Positions 1 through 5,569 of a DNA stretch of 5,569 nucleotides are shown piece by piece. A program made the position numbers and the translations under genes. The DNA lies in assembly GCA_937952995.1 (NCBI GenBank), contig CALFYB010000483.1, forward strand, positions 1-5,569. Direction: 5' to 3'. The DNA comes from an uncultured Caulobacteraceae bacterium (GTDB lineage: Bacteria > Pseudomonadota > Alphaproteobacteria > Caulobacterales > Caulobacteraceae). Below the pieces are notes generated by a model. It did no database searches, was not told where the DNA came from, and saw only the letters and a program-made list of their open reading frames with translations. Position 1 is the stretch's first letter. The number at the start of each line of letters is the position of its first letter.

Positions 1-1
1 T

Positions 2-403
2 GCTGCTCTCGCTAACGCGGCCGGTTCAAGCAAAATAACTGTCGCAGCTCAGTCTCTGGCGTTGGGCGGAACCAATCTCGCCAACATCACGGCTACTTCT
101 ACGCTCGGCACATCCACCGCGTCCACGGCCTTGGCCATGATCGCAACGGTGAACACGGCCATTGGCAAGGTCAGTACCGCCTTGGCAAAGATGGGTACGG
201 GCTCGAAGGCGCTGGATATGCACCTGTCGTTCATCATGAAGCTTCAAGACACATTGGACTCTGGCGTGGGCAACCTCGTCGATGCCGATCTGGCTAAGGA
301 AAGTGCCAAGCTGCAGTCGCTGCAAACGCGGCAACAGTTGGGTGTTCAAGCCCTGTCCATTGCCAATCAGTCTACCTCCGCCCTGCTCGGCCTGTTCCGA
401 TAG
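2..403 (+). CDS. Flagellin, C-terminal part (5' end outside window)
   Basis: This is the last 133 codons of a flagellin, the subunit that polymerises into the flagellar filament after export by the flagellar type III apparatus. The reading frame is open from base 2, so the gene begins upstream of the window. The visible part is the conserved C-terminal D1/D0 region: a helix rich in Ala, Thr and Ser, then IMKLQDTLDSGVGNLVDADL, KESAKLQSLQTRQQLGVQAL and a final SIANQ...LFR. The VDADLAKESA and QQLGVQALSIANQ blocks and the terminal LFR are typical of short alphaproteobacterial flagellins. No cysteine is present, as usual for flagellins. The TTG at 62 is only an internal codon: the upstream 20 codons continue the same helical, Ala-rich sequence without a stop. 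Which flagellin paralogue it is cannot be decided from this end. The gene is followed by a hairpin and a convergent regulator gene, so it is probably the last gene of its transcript. Confidence 0.95.
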   Translation, partial: AALANAAGSSKITVAAQSLALGGTNLANITATSTLGTSTASTALAMIATVNTAIGKVSTALAKMGTGSKALDMHLSFIMKLQDTLDSGVGNLVDADLAKESAKLQSLQTRQQLGVQALSIANQSTSALLGLFR

Positions 404-425
404 GGCTTTGCTCGCAGTAAGCGAA

Positions 426-459
426 CCTACGGCGGGGGTCATGGCCCCCGCCGATTAGG
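426..459. terminator. GC-rich hairpin between convergent genes, probable bidirectional terminator
   Basis: A perfect 8-bp stem, GGCGGGGG (431-438) with CCCCCGCC (445-452), closes a 6-nt loop. After a small internal loop it is extended by CCTA (426-429) pairing with TAGG (456-459). It lies between the flagellin stop (403) and the stop of the opposite-strand LytTR gene (471), where a terminator serving both directions is expected. No T-run follows on either strand, so intrinsic termination may be inefficient or the hairpin may mainly protect the 3' ends. Confidence 0.6.
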
Positions 460-470
460 CCTCGGCTGTA

Positions 471-1196
471 TTAGAACCAGCCTGCCTCGCGAAGGCCCGC
501 AGCATAGCTGCGGCTTACCGGTACCCTTGTCCCGTTCTTTAGGGTCAGGGTGGCGCGACCGTCGCCGCGCTCCGCCGCGACAATCCCCGCCTTGGCGACC
601 CACCAAGAGCGGTGCGTTCGCGCGCCCTCGATGCCGTCCAACTCGCCAATGGCATCCGCCAAGCGCATGAGGATCAGGTCTGACCCCCGATCGGTGTGTA
701 GGCGCAGATAATGGTCTTCAGCCTCAATGGCCAATAGGTCCGCGCCCTTCAGCTTGATCGGAAAACGGCCCAGAAACCGAACTGCCTCTGTGCGTCCCTC
801 CGTGGATGACGTGGTTTGCTGACGCTGTTCAGTCGCATAGTTTAGCGCCGTCATAGCGATGGTAATGGCCAACACCTGCGGCACGTAAGTCCAAACGGTA
901 ACCGTCCCATCCGGCCCCACTAACAGAGATGTGGAAGCGAAAAAGACCATTAAGGCGATCGGCCCTGTGATGATCCCGACGATGAGTAGGCCTTGAAGCC
1001 AAGGGCGTGTTTCGAGGATTTCAAACCTTTGGATCAGACTGATGGTGACGGCTCCCATCGCGCTGCCGCCGATCATAAGCCCGGCCCAATAGGTAAGGCG
1101 CAGAGCAACTGGGGTGCCGTCTGTACCAAAGGCTCCGGAGAAGGAGAGAAACAGGGCCGCGATGGCTCCAATGCCCAATCCCCGCGCATTTCGCAT
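471..1196 (-). CDS. Membrane-anchored LytTR-family transcriptional regulator
   Basis: Predicted 241-residue inner-membrane protein with a cytoplasmic DNA-binding domain. The N-terminal half has four hydrophobic segments at about residues 5-24, 30-53, 66-88 and 100-120. A short polar linker (about 121-140) leads to a LytTR domain at about 141-241. Typical LytTR features are the strand IEAEDHYLRLHT (157-168), the RTHRSWWVA block (193-201) and the C-terminal NGTRVPVSRSY (221-231). LytTR domains bind direct repeats in DNA; no response-regulator receiver domain is present, so any signal must come through the membrane part or a partner. The start at 1196 is chosen because GAGG lies 6 nt upstream; ATG at 1211 (five residues longer) is the main alternative. 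The frame stays open to 1367, but that extension is polar, non-conserved in look and would overlap the divergent gene. The neighbour is a divergent DUF2306 membrane protein, a likely functional partner. Family assignment is firm; target genes and signal are unknown. Confidence 0.88.
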   Translation of the reverse strand: MRNARGLGIGAIAALFLSFSGAFGTDGTPVALRLTYWAGLMIGGSAMGAVTISLIQRFEILETRPWLQGLLIVGIITGPIALMVFFASTSLLVGPDGTVTVWTYVPQVLAITIAMTALNYATEQRQQTTSSTEGRTEAVRFLGRFPIKLKGADLLAIEAEDHYLRLHTDRGSDLILMRLADAIGELDGIEGARTHRSWWVAKAGIVAAERGDGRATLTLKNGTRVPVSRSYAAGLREAGWF

Positions 1197-1202
1197 CAGC
1201 AG

Positions 1203-1206
1203 CCTC
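1203..1206 (-). promoter_or_regulatory. Ribosome binding site deciding the LytTR gene start
   Basis: On the minus strand, GAGG sits 6 nt before the ATG at 1196-1194. The alternative ATG at 1211-1209 has only a GGGAAGG-like purine tract more than 20 nt upstream, too far to act as a normal Shine-Dalgarno. This favours the 1196 start, although leaderless starts are common in these bacteria and would make 1211 possible. Confidence 0.5.
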
Positions 1207-1219
1207 GTCATTGACGATG

Positions 1220-1268
1220 CGCCAAGCGCTGAGCCTTCCCGTTGGCGAAAAGGCGGTGGTGATTGGCG
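1220..1268. promoter_or_regulatory. Candidate operator: three TTGGCG hexamers at two-turn spacing
   Basis: The hexamer TTGGCG occurs as its complement CGCCAA at 1220-1225 and directly at 1242-1247 and 1263-1268, so start-to-start steps are 22 and 21 bp. The two direct copies extend to TTGGCGA (1242-1248, 1263-1269). A related TTGACGA lies at 1211-1217. Known LytTR sites are short direct repeats on one face of the helix about 21-22 bp apart, so the spacing fits binding by the adjacent LytTR protein to the shared divergent promoter region. The hexamer also occurs by chance inside coding regions here, and it matches the published streptococcal LytTR consensus only partly, so the call is tentative. 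Confidence 0.3.
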
Positions 1269-1324
1269 ATGATCGTGCTGCACCTGCGGATCGGTTCTCT
1301 TAGGGTTGCGGTGATAGTTTGACC

Positions 1325-1332
1325 AAAGAGGA
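1325..1332 (+). promoter_or_regulatory. Ribosome binding site of the DUF2306 gene
   Basis: The sequence AAAGAGGA ends 6 nt before the ATG at 1339, a near-ideal Shine-Dalgarno and spacing. It is the clearest ribosome binding site in the window and fixes the start of the DUF2306 gene. Confidence 0.75.
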
Positions 1333-1338
1333 CCTAAC

Positions 1339-1851
1339 ATGATCGTTGAAGCTGGCAAGCGCCGCATCCCACCCCTTGTCTTGAGCCTAGGCCTATTGGC
1401 CCTGTTTGTGGTTGCAGCAGGCTTGATCGGCCTGCCTCAGTCCATCGGACTACACCGCCCCAGGTTGGACCTTCTGGCGGCCCAGCCTCTCAAGGTTCAG
1501 GTCCATATTGGTGCCGCCCTGTTGGCCTTTTGCTTGGGACTGGTGCTCTTTGCCGCTCCAAAGGGCACCTTGCCGCACCGTAGTTTGGGCTGGATTTGGG
1601 TCACCTTCATGGTCGTCGTCGCGGGGTCTTCGTTGCTGATGACCGGTCTCAATGGGGATCACTATTCGTGGATCCATCTGCTGTCCGGCTACACGCTGCT
1701 AACGCTTCCCCTTGGCGTCTTTGCCGCGCGCCGCCATAGGGTTGTGCAGCATCAGCGTACAATGACGGCCATGTTCCTTGGTGGCATGGTCATTGCCGGA
1801 GCCTTCACTTTTCTTCCGGGCCGATTAATGTGGCGCGTGATAATGGGCTAG
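1339..1851 (+). CDS. DUF2306-type small integral membrane protein
   Basis: Predicted 170-residue inner-membrane protein with five hydrophobic segments at about residues 11-32, 51-72, 85-104, 109-130 and 139-160. It resembles the DUF2306 family: a conserved His at the start of helix 2 (VHIGA, H56), an HR pair before helix 3 (H80-R81), H108 and H113 around the helix 3/4 loop, a basic RRHR segment (131-134) before the last helix, and a closing FLPGR (158-162). The regularly placed histidines suggest a haem-, metal- or quinone-related site, but no biochemical role is established for the family and none is claimed here. The start is supported by a strong ribosome binding site. The gene is divergent from the LytTR regulator, 142 bp apart, and lies 74 bp upstream of the polysaccharide enzyme on the same strand without a clear terminator between them. 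A role as sensor or modulator of the LytTR protein is plausible by position only. Confidence 0.78.
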   Translation: MIVEAGKRRIPPLVLSLGLLALFVVAAGLIGLPQSIGLHRPRLDLLAAQPLKVQVHIGAALLAFCLGLVLFAAPKGTLPHRSLGWIWVTFMVVVAGSSLLMTGLNGDHYSWIHLLSGYTLLTLPLGVFAARRHRVVQHQRTMTAMFLGGMVIAGAFTFLPGRLMWRVIMG

Positions 1852-1925
1852 AGCGGAAGGCCTTGGTCTGGCCATGATTTGGGCCGACGAGACGTCTTCG
1901 ATGTGCAATCGGTTAGCGTCTGTCC

Positions 1926-4900
1926 ATGGCCAGCTCCATATTTCACGATCCGTCAGGTCAGCGCGCGCGTCGGGCTGGGTTGGTTCTTGCTTTTGTTGTG
2001 TCAGGTATTTTGGCGGTCATCGCTGCCTTTTTCATGACGCTGGCGACAGCACCGCGTCTACCCGACATGCAGCTTCGCGATCCGCGCGTGCTCTCGGCCT
2101 TGCACCGCGAGAACGCTCATAGCCTCAAGGCTAAGCCCGGTTGGACCCGCGTGCCCCATCCGCGGACGGCCACGCGCGGTGGTCAGGCCAAGCCGCTGAC
2201 GGTCGGATTCTATGTCAGTTGGGATGAGCTTTCACGCCATTCCTTGACGGACCATCTGGCCCAACTTGATGTGGTCGCCCCGCAATGGATTGCCCTTAAG
2301 GATGCCAAGGGCGCAATAACCCTTACCGAAGATCCTCAAGCCACGGCCATGATTGCGGCGGCCCAGAATCGTCCCTCTGTTCTGCCTGTCCTGTTCAACG
2401 CTAAGGACATGGCCTTTGATGGGGCGATGGCCGACCGCTTCTTAGCCGATCCCGCCGCGCGCAAACGCTTGATCGCGCAGTTGGTTGATCTGGCCAAACG
2501 CCGCGGCTATGGCGGCTATGTCTTCGACCTTGAAAACCTATCGAGCGCAGGCTTGCGGGCCTATCCCAGCTTTGTCGCCCAAGCGGTCGCTGCCCTGCGT
2601 CCCTTGGGCCGTGAAGTGTGGGTCACCGCACCGATGGACGATCCTGAATGGCCCCTCGCTAAGCTGCAAAAGGCCTCCGACAGTCTGATGCTCATGGCCT
2701 ATGACGAGCACTGGTTGACCGGTGATGCCGGGCCGGTTGCCGGACAGGATTGGTATCAGTCCCACATGGCCGAGAGCTTTAGAGTTCTTGATCCCGCCAA
2801 GACCATGATGATCCTCGGGGCCTACGGCTATGACTGGACCCTCGCAACGAGCACCAGCAAGGCTAGGGCCGATGTGGTGACCTTCCACGAGGCGTCGGTC
2901 CTTGCCCATGATGCGGGCGCGGATGTGCGCATGGACCATGCCTCGCTCAATCCCGGCTTTGCCTATGAAGACGACCAACACCAGCAGCACGCGGTATGGT
3001 TCTTGGATGCGCCCACACTGTACAACCAGATCAAGGTCGCCGACGCTTGGCATCCCCGCGCCTATGGGGTTTGGCGGTTAGGTTCTGAGGATCCCGGTAT
3101 TTGGCCGCTCTTAGGCAAGCCATATGGGACCATATCCTCAGCGGGTCTGACTCAAATGGGGCCGGGGGAGGGTGTTGATTTTGATGGCACAGGTGAGGTG
3201 TTGCATGTCGCGTCGAACCCATCGGCAGGCAAACGTTCCATCACGGTTGACCCCCACCACGGCCTGATTACCGACCAGCATTATGATGTGATGCCATCGT
3301 CCTATGAGATTAAGCGCTATGGGGCCAATCCGGGGCTTGTCGCCTTGACCTTTGACGATGGACCTGACCCGCGCTGGACCCCAGACATTCTCGATATTTT
3401 GAAGGAAAAGAAGGCCCCCGCCACCTTCTTCATCGTCGGGGAGAATATGCAAACCTGGCCGGGTCTGGTGCAGCGCGAGCTGGACGAGGGCCATATGGTC
3501 GGCAGCCACACCTATACCCATCCCAATATCGGAGAGATTTCTGCGGTTCAGACCGTCCTCGAGCTGAATGTCACTCAACGCCTGTTCGAGACCTTGACCG
3601 GGCGATCTATGCGCCTGTTTCGCCCGCCCTATTTCGGTGACGCCGAGCCGTCGACTCCGCGTGAAGTGGCCCCAATCCTAGCGGCGCAAAAGCAAGGCTA
3701 TCTGACGGTCGGCCTGCGGATTGACCCCGACGATTGGCAAAAGCCCGATGCCAAGCTCATCGTTGATCGGACCTTAGCGCGGCTAGCGGACCGAAATCCA
3801 GAGACAGGCGGGCAGGTCGTATTGCTGCACGATTCTGGTGGCAATCGCGAGCGTACGGTCGAAGCGCTCCCCCATCTCATTGATGCCCTGCGCGCCCACG
3901 GCTATCGTCTTGTGACGGTCTCAGAGTTGGCGGGTCTGTCGCCCAAGCTTGCCCTGCCTCCAACCTCGCGCGGCAGTCTCGATTTGGCCCTAGACCGGCT
4001 CGGCTTTGGCTTTTTCCGCATTGTTGACGCCTTTTTGCGCGTGCTGTTTATCACCGCCATCGCCCTCGGTGTGGCCCGTCTCGCCTTTCTGGCCAGCCTG
4101 TCGCTGGTCCATCGGTTTACGGTTGAGGTGCGCACGCCGCCCGAACTTGATCCCGCCACAGGGCCGATGGTCACCGTCCTGATCCCCTGTTTCAACGAAG
4201 AAAAGGTCATTGTGAATTCCGTGCGCCAAATTTTGGCGTCCAACTGGAGCCACATGGAGGTCATCGTTCTTGATGACGGTTCCAAAGACCGCACTGCGGC
4301 TGTGGTCGCGGAGGCCTTTGAGGGGCACCCGCAGGTGCGCCTGTTGAGTTTTGAAAATGGCGGTAAGGCGCTCGCCCTGAACCGTGGCCTTGTCGAGGCC
4401 AAGGGCGACATTATCGTGGCGCTAGACGCTGACACCCTTTTTGCCCCTGAGGCCTTGGGCCGTTTGGCCCGCTGGTTTGTTGATCCGCAGATCGGTGCTG
4501 TGGCGGGTAATGCCTTGGTCGGCAATCGGCTCAATCTGATTACCCGTTGGCAGGCTCTTGAATATGTCACGGCGCAAAATCTTGAACGGCGAGCCCTCGC
4601 AGCGCTAGGGGCCGTCACGGTGGTGCCCGGTGCGGTCGGGGCGTGGCGCAAGTCGGCTCTTATCGATCTGGGAGGCTATCCGCCCGATACCTTGGCCGAG
4701 GATCAAGATCTGACCATCGCCGTTCAGCGCGCCGGTTGGGATGTCGCCTTCGATCCAGACGCGCGCGCCTATACTGAAGCTCCTGACACGGTGGCTGGAC
4801 TGCTCAAGCAACGGTTCCGGTGGTCGTTCGGCACCTTGCAGTGCCTTTGGAAACATCGCGACGGTCTGTTCAGCACCAAGTCGCCGGTGCTGGGCTTCAT

Positions 4901-5303
4901 CGCCTTGCCACAGATTTGGCTCTTTCAAATTCTCTTGGCGGTTGTTGCTCCGCTCGTCGACCTCGCCGTGGTCTGGGGCATTGTTAGTGGGATCTTGGCC
5001 CATATGGCCCACCCCATCGAGTGGTCGCCAGATGAGACGACCAACATCCTGCTCTATTGGGGCATCTTTGTGCTGATCGATCTGATGGCCGGGGTGATGG
5101 GTATGGCGATGGAGCGAGAGGCCCCATGGTCAGACCTGCCTTGGCTGCCGCTTCAGCGATTTGGCTATCGCCAGATGATGTATTCGGTGGTGGTCCGCGC
5201 TGTGATCACGGCTGTTCGCGGCCCGCAGGTTGGCTGGGGCAAGTTGGAGCGCCGCGGGACCGCCGCCGCACCCCTGTTCGCCCCCAAGTCTTCAGGGGGT
5301 TGA
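1926..5303 (+). CDS. Trifunctional polysaccharide enzyme: GH18-like glycosidase, NodB/CE4 deacetylase and processive GT2 glycosyltransferase
   Basis: Predicted 1125-residue membrane protein that probably builds, deacetylates and trims an N-acetylhexosamine polymer. Domains in order: basic N-terminus and membrane anchor (about 16-42); GH18-like barrel (about 88-395) with FDLEN (D201, E203), MAYD (257-260) and GVWRLGSED (381-389); beta-rich linker (about 400-463); NodB/CE4 domain (about 464-670) with TFDDGP (D477, D478), HTYTHP (H528, H532), RPPYF (566-570), DPDDW (600-604) and LLHDSG (633-638); membrane helix (about 700-727); GT2 domain (about 745-970) with DDGS (783-786), DAD (834-836), EDQD (925-928) and QRFRW (962-966); then membrane helices at about 986-1027 (two), 1040-1062 and 1081-1098. 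All CE4 metal and catalytic motifs and the D, DxD, D, QxxRW set of processive synthases are intact. Inferred topology: GH18 and CE4 periplasmic, GT2 cytoplasmic. An in-frame stop at 1914 makes the ATG at 1926 the first start; no clear ribosome binding site precedes it. Polymer linkage and substrate cannot be read from sequence; PgaB/PgaC and NodB/NodC are the closest separate-protein analogies. Confidence 0.93.
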   Translation: MASSIFHDPSGQRARRAGLVLAFVVSGILAVIAAFFMTLATAPRLPDMQLRDPRVLSALHRENAHSLKAKPGWTRVPHPRTATRGGQAKPLTVGFYVSWDELSRHSLTDHLAQLDVVAPQWIALKDAKGAITLTEDPQATAMIAAAQNRPSVLPVLFNAKDMAFDGAMADRFLADPAARKRLIAQLVDLAKRRGYGGYVFDLENLSSAGLRAYPSFVAQAVAALRPLGREVWVTAPMDDPEWPLAKLQKASDSLMLMAYDEHWLTGDAGPVAGQDWYQSHMAESFRVLDPAKTMMILGAYGYDWTLATSTSKARADVVTFHEASVLAHDAGADVRMDHASLNPGFAYEDDQHQQHAVWFLDAPTLYNQIKVADAWHPRAYGVWRLGSEDPGIWPLLGKPYGTISSAGLTQMGPGEGVDFDGTGEVLHVASNPSAGKRSITVDPHHGLITDQHYDVMPSSYEIKRYGANPGLVALTFDDGPDPRWTPDILDILKEKKAPATFFIVGENMQTWPGLVQRELDEGHMVGSHTYTHPNIGEISAVQTVLELNVTQRLFETLTGRSMRLFRPPYFGDAEPSTPREVAPILAAQKQGYLTVGLRIDPDDWQKPDAKLIVDRTLARLADRNPETGGQVVLLHDSGGNRERTVEALPHLIDALRAHGYRLVTVSELAGLSPKLALPPTSRGSLDLALDRLGFGFFRIVDAFLRVLFITAIALGVARLAFLASLSLVHRFTVEVRTPPELDPATGPMVTVLIPCFNEEKVIVNSVRQILASNWSHMEVIVLDDGSKDRTAAVVAEAFEGHPQVRLLSFENGGKALALNRGLVEAKGDIIVALDADTLFAPEALGRLARWFVDPQIGAVAGNALVGNRLNLITRWQALEYVTAQNLERRALAALGAVTVVPGAVGAWRKSALIDLGGYPPDTLAEDQDLTIAVQRAGWDVAFDPDARAYTEAPDTVAGLLKQRFRWSFGTLQCLWKHRDGLFSTKSPVLGFIALPQIWLFQILLAVVAPLVDLAVVWGIVSGILAHMAHPIEWSPDETTNILLYWGIFVLIDLMAGVMGMAMEREAPWSDLPWLPLQRFGYRQMMYSVVVRAVITAVRGPQVGWGKLERRGTAAAPLFAPKSSGG

Positions 5304-5314
5304 ATTTCCTCTGA
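5292..5314 (+). terminator. Weak hairpin over the stop codon of the large gene
   Basis: TCAGGGGG (5292-5299) can pair with TCCTCTGA (5307-5314), eight pairs of which two are G-U, around a 7-nt loop that contains the TGA stop. No T-run follows, so it is at best a weak or Rho-assisted terminator. Confidence 0.2.
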
Positions 5315-5378
5315 GGGCCGATCGATTTGGCTGGAAGGGTGCGTTGACGTCCTAATGCTGGGCATCTGTTCTGGTGGT

Positions 5379-5394
5379 TGGCGCAATGGCGCAA
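5379..5394. repeat. Perfect tandem duplication of an 8-mer
   Basis: TGGCGCAA occurs twice back to back (5379-5386 and 5387-5394). It spans the ATG (5386-5388) of the small downstream ORF. It may be a slippage product or a small protein-binding site; nothing else in the window repeats it. Confidence 0.5.
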
Positions 5395-5553
5395 AATCCC
5401 ACTGCCGATGCCGAGTCGGATAAAGAACAAATTCGCCGCAAACCGTGTTTTCCTAGCCCTGTTTGGTTGCGCCTGCGGTTAGCCATCTCTATAACGCGGA
5501 TCAAGATTGGTGCCGAACCTGTGTTCGGTGCTGTGTTTTCCGCGATCTTCTAG
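5386..5553 (+). CDS. Possible 55-residue ORF, doubtful
   Basis: An open frame runs from ATG 5386 to TAG 5551-5553 (55 residues, beginning MAQNPTADAESDKEQIRR). The first third is polar and acidic/basic, the rest moderately hydrophobic (VWLRLRLAISI, then FGAVFSAIF). I do not recognise it. Upstream, GGTGG lies 8 nt before the ATG, a weak ribosome binding site, and TTGACG at 5344-5349 could be a -35 element without a good -10. Against it: third-position G+C is near one half, unlike the neighbouring genes; a promoter-like pair and a hairpin with a T-run fall inside it; and the length is within chance expectation. It is listed so that it can be tested, not as an asserted gene. Confidence 0.15.
   Translation: MAQNPTADAESDKEQIRRKPCFPSPVWLRLRLAISITRIKIGAEPVFGAVFSAIF
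5467..5495 (+). promoter_or_regulatory. Sigma70-like promoter candidate
   Basis: TTGCGC (5467-5472) and TATAAC (5490-5495) are separated by exactly 17 bp. The -10 element matches five of six consensus bases, the -35 only the TTG. Transcription would begin near 5502 and run out of the window, but would meet the hairpin at 5509 almost at once. This single weak match in noncoding DNA is suggestive only. Confidence 0.2.
5509..5539 (+). terminator. Candidate intrinsic terminator in the 3' spacer
   Basis: CCGAAC (5513-5518) and GTTCGG (5523-5528) form a perfect 6-bp stem with a 4-nt loop. G-U and G-C pairs can extend it outward to 5509 and 5532, and TTTT follows at 5536-5539. Position and form fit a terminator of a plus-strand transcript, possibly the one carrying the large polysaccharide gene. 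The T-run is short and not directly adjacent. Confidence 0.35.
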
Positions 5554-5569
5554 CCGCGACCGGACCTCA

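Larger units (their letters stand above)
5304..5569. other. Terminal 266-bp stretch without a convincing gene
   Basis: I see no recognisable protein, tRNA or other RNA gene here. The stretch contains a tandem 8-mer, one 55-codon ORF of doubtful reality, a sigma70-like promoter pair and a hairpin with a T-run, each listed separately. Codon-position composition of the ORF is flatter than in the genes to the left. The stretch most likely is the intergenic spacer after the polysaccharide gene, with the next gene lying beyond the window. Confidence 0.6.

Noticed and set aside
26..442. 138-codon minus-strand ORF opposite the flagellin end
   Set aside because: Gln/Arg/Gly-rich shadow of the flagellin; its start lies in the terminator hairpin region.
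1275..1283. GTGCTGCAC short dyad in the divergent intergenic region
   Set aside because: Only four paired bases per side with no extension; too short to call an operator.
1197..1367. N-terminal extension of the LytTR gene to an ATG at 1367
   Set aside because: The 57 extra residues are polar and unlike a leader, would overlap the divergent DUF2306 start by 29 bp and would place the shared promoter region inside coding sequence. The ATG at 1196 has a well-spaced GAGG.
1874..2122. 82-codon plus-strand ORF across the start of the large gene
   Set aside because: It mostly overlaps the anchor and first residues of the 1125-codon gene in another frame, has a Ser/Arg/Cys-rich composition typical of a shadow frame, and matches no family I recognise.
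2538..3053. 171-codon minus-strand ORF opposite the GH18 region
   Set aside because: No family resemblance; fully covered by a convincing gene on the other strand.
3902..4651. 249-codon minus-strand ORF inside the large gene
   Set aside because: It is opposite the GT2-coding region; its Arg/Ser/Thr-rich sequence without domain motifs is what antisense of a GC-rich gene gives.
5479..5486. TTAGCCAT resembling a CtrA half-site TTAACCAT
   Set aside because: One mismatch in an 8-mer and no second TTAA half at the proper spacing; expected by chance.
1..5569. CRISPR arrays, insertion sequences, tRNA or rRNA genes
   Set aside because: No spaced repeats, transposase-like frames, terminal inverted repeats or recognisable RNA structures were seen on either strand.

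Overview
The window looks like chromosomal DNA of an alphaproteobacterium with moderately high G+C, most plausibly of the Caulobacterales. This rests on the flagellin C-terminus (the NLVDADLAKES and LQSLQTRQQLGVQALSIANQ blocks, ending in LFR) and on the style of the membrane-anchored LytTR regulator and the large polysaccharide enzyme. The lineage is an inference from family resemblance; no rRNA or other phylogenetic marker is present.

Layout. Positions 2-403 (+) hold the last 133 codons of a flagellin gene whose 5' part lies outside the window. A strong GC-rich hairpin (426-459) fills the short gap to a convergent gene at 471-1196 (-), which encodes a four-helix membrane protein with a C-terminal LytTR DNA-binding domain. 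Across a 142-bp divergent intergenic region, a small five-helix DUF2306-type membrane protein starts at 1339 (+). It is followed 74 bp later on the same strand by a very large gene (1926-5303, 1125 codons). The last 266 bp hold no convincing gene: only a 55-codon ORF, a tandem 8-mer, a promoter-like pair and a hairpin, all weak.

The centrepiece is the 1125-residue protein. It fuses, in order, an N-terminal membrane anchor, a GH18-like glycosidase domain, a complete NodB/CE4 polysaccharide deacetylase domain, a transmembrane segment, a processive GT2 glycosyltransferase with all expected motifs, and C-terminal membrane helices. The inferred topology puts synthesis in the cytoplasm and deacetylation and cleavage in the periplasm. 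This is a one-polypeptide counterpart of the separate PgaC/PgaB proteins of poly-GlcNAc systems or of NodC/NodB. It probably makes and trims an N-acetylhexosamine-type polymer or oligosaccharide; the substrate is not shown by the sequence.

The LytTR regulator and the DUF2306 protein form a divergent pair, both membrane proteins. The intergenic region carries three TTGGCG hexamers spaced about two helical turns apart, a reasonable candidate operator. If the DUF2306 gene and the large enzyme share a transcript, the LytTR protein could control polysaccharide production. That link is inference only.
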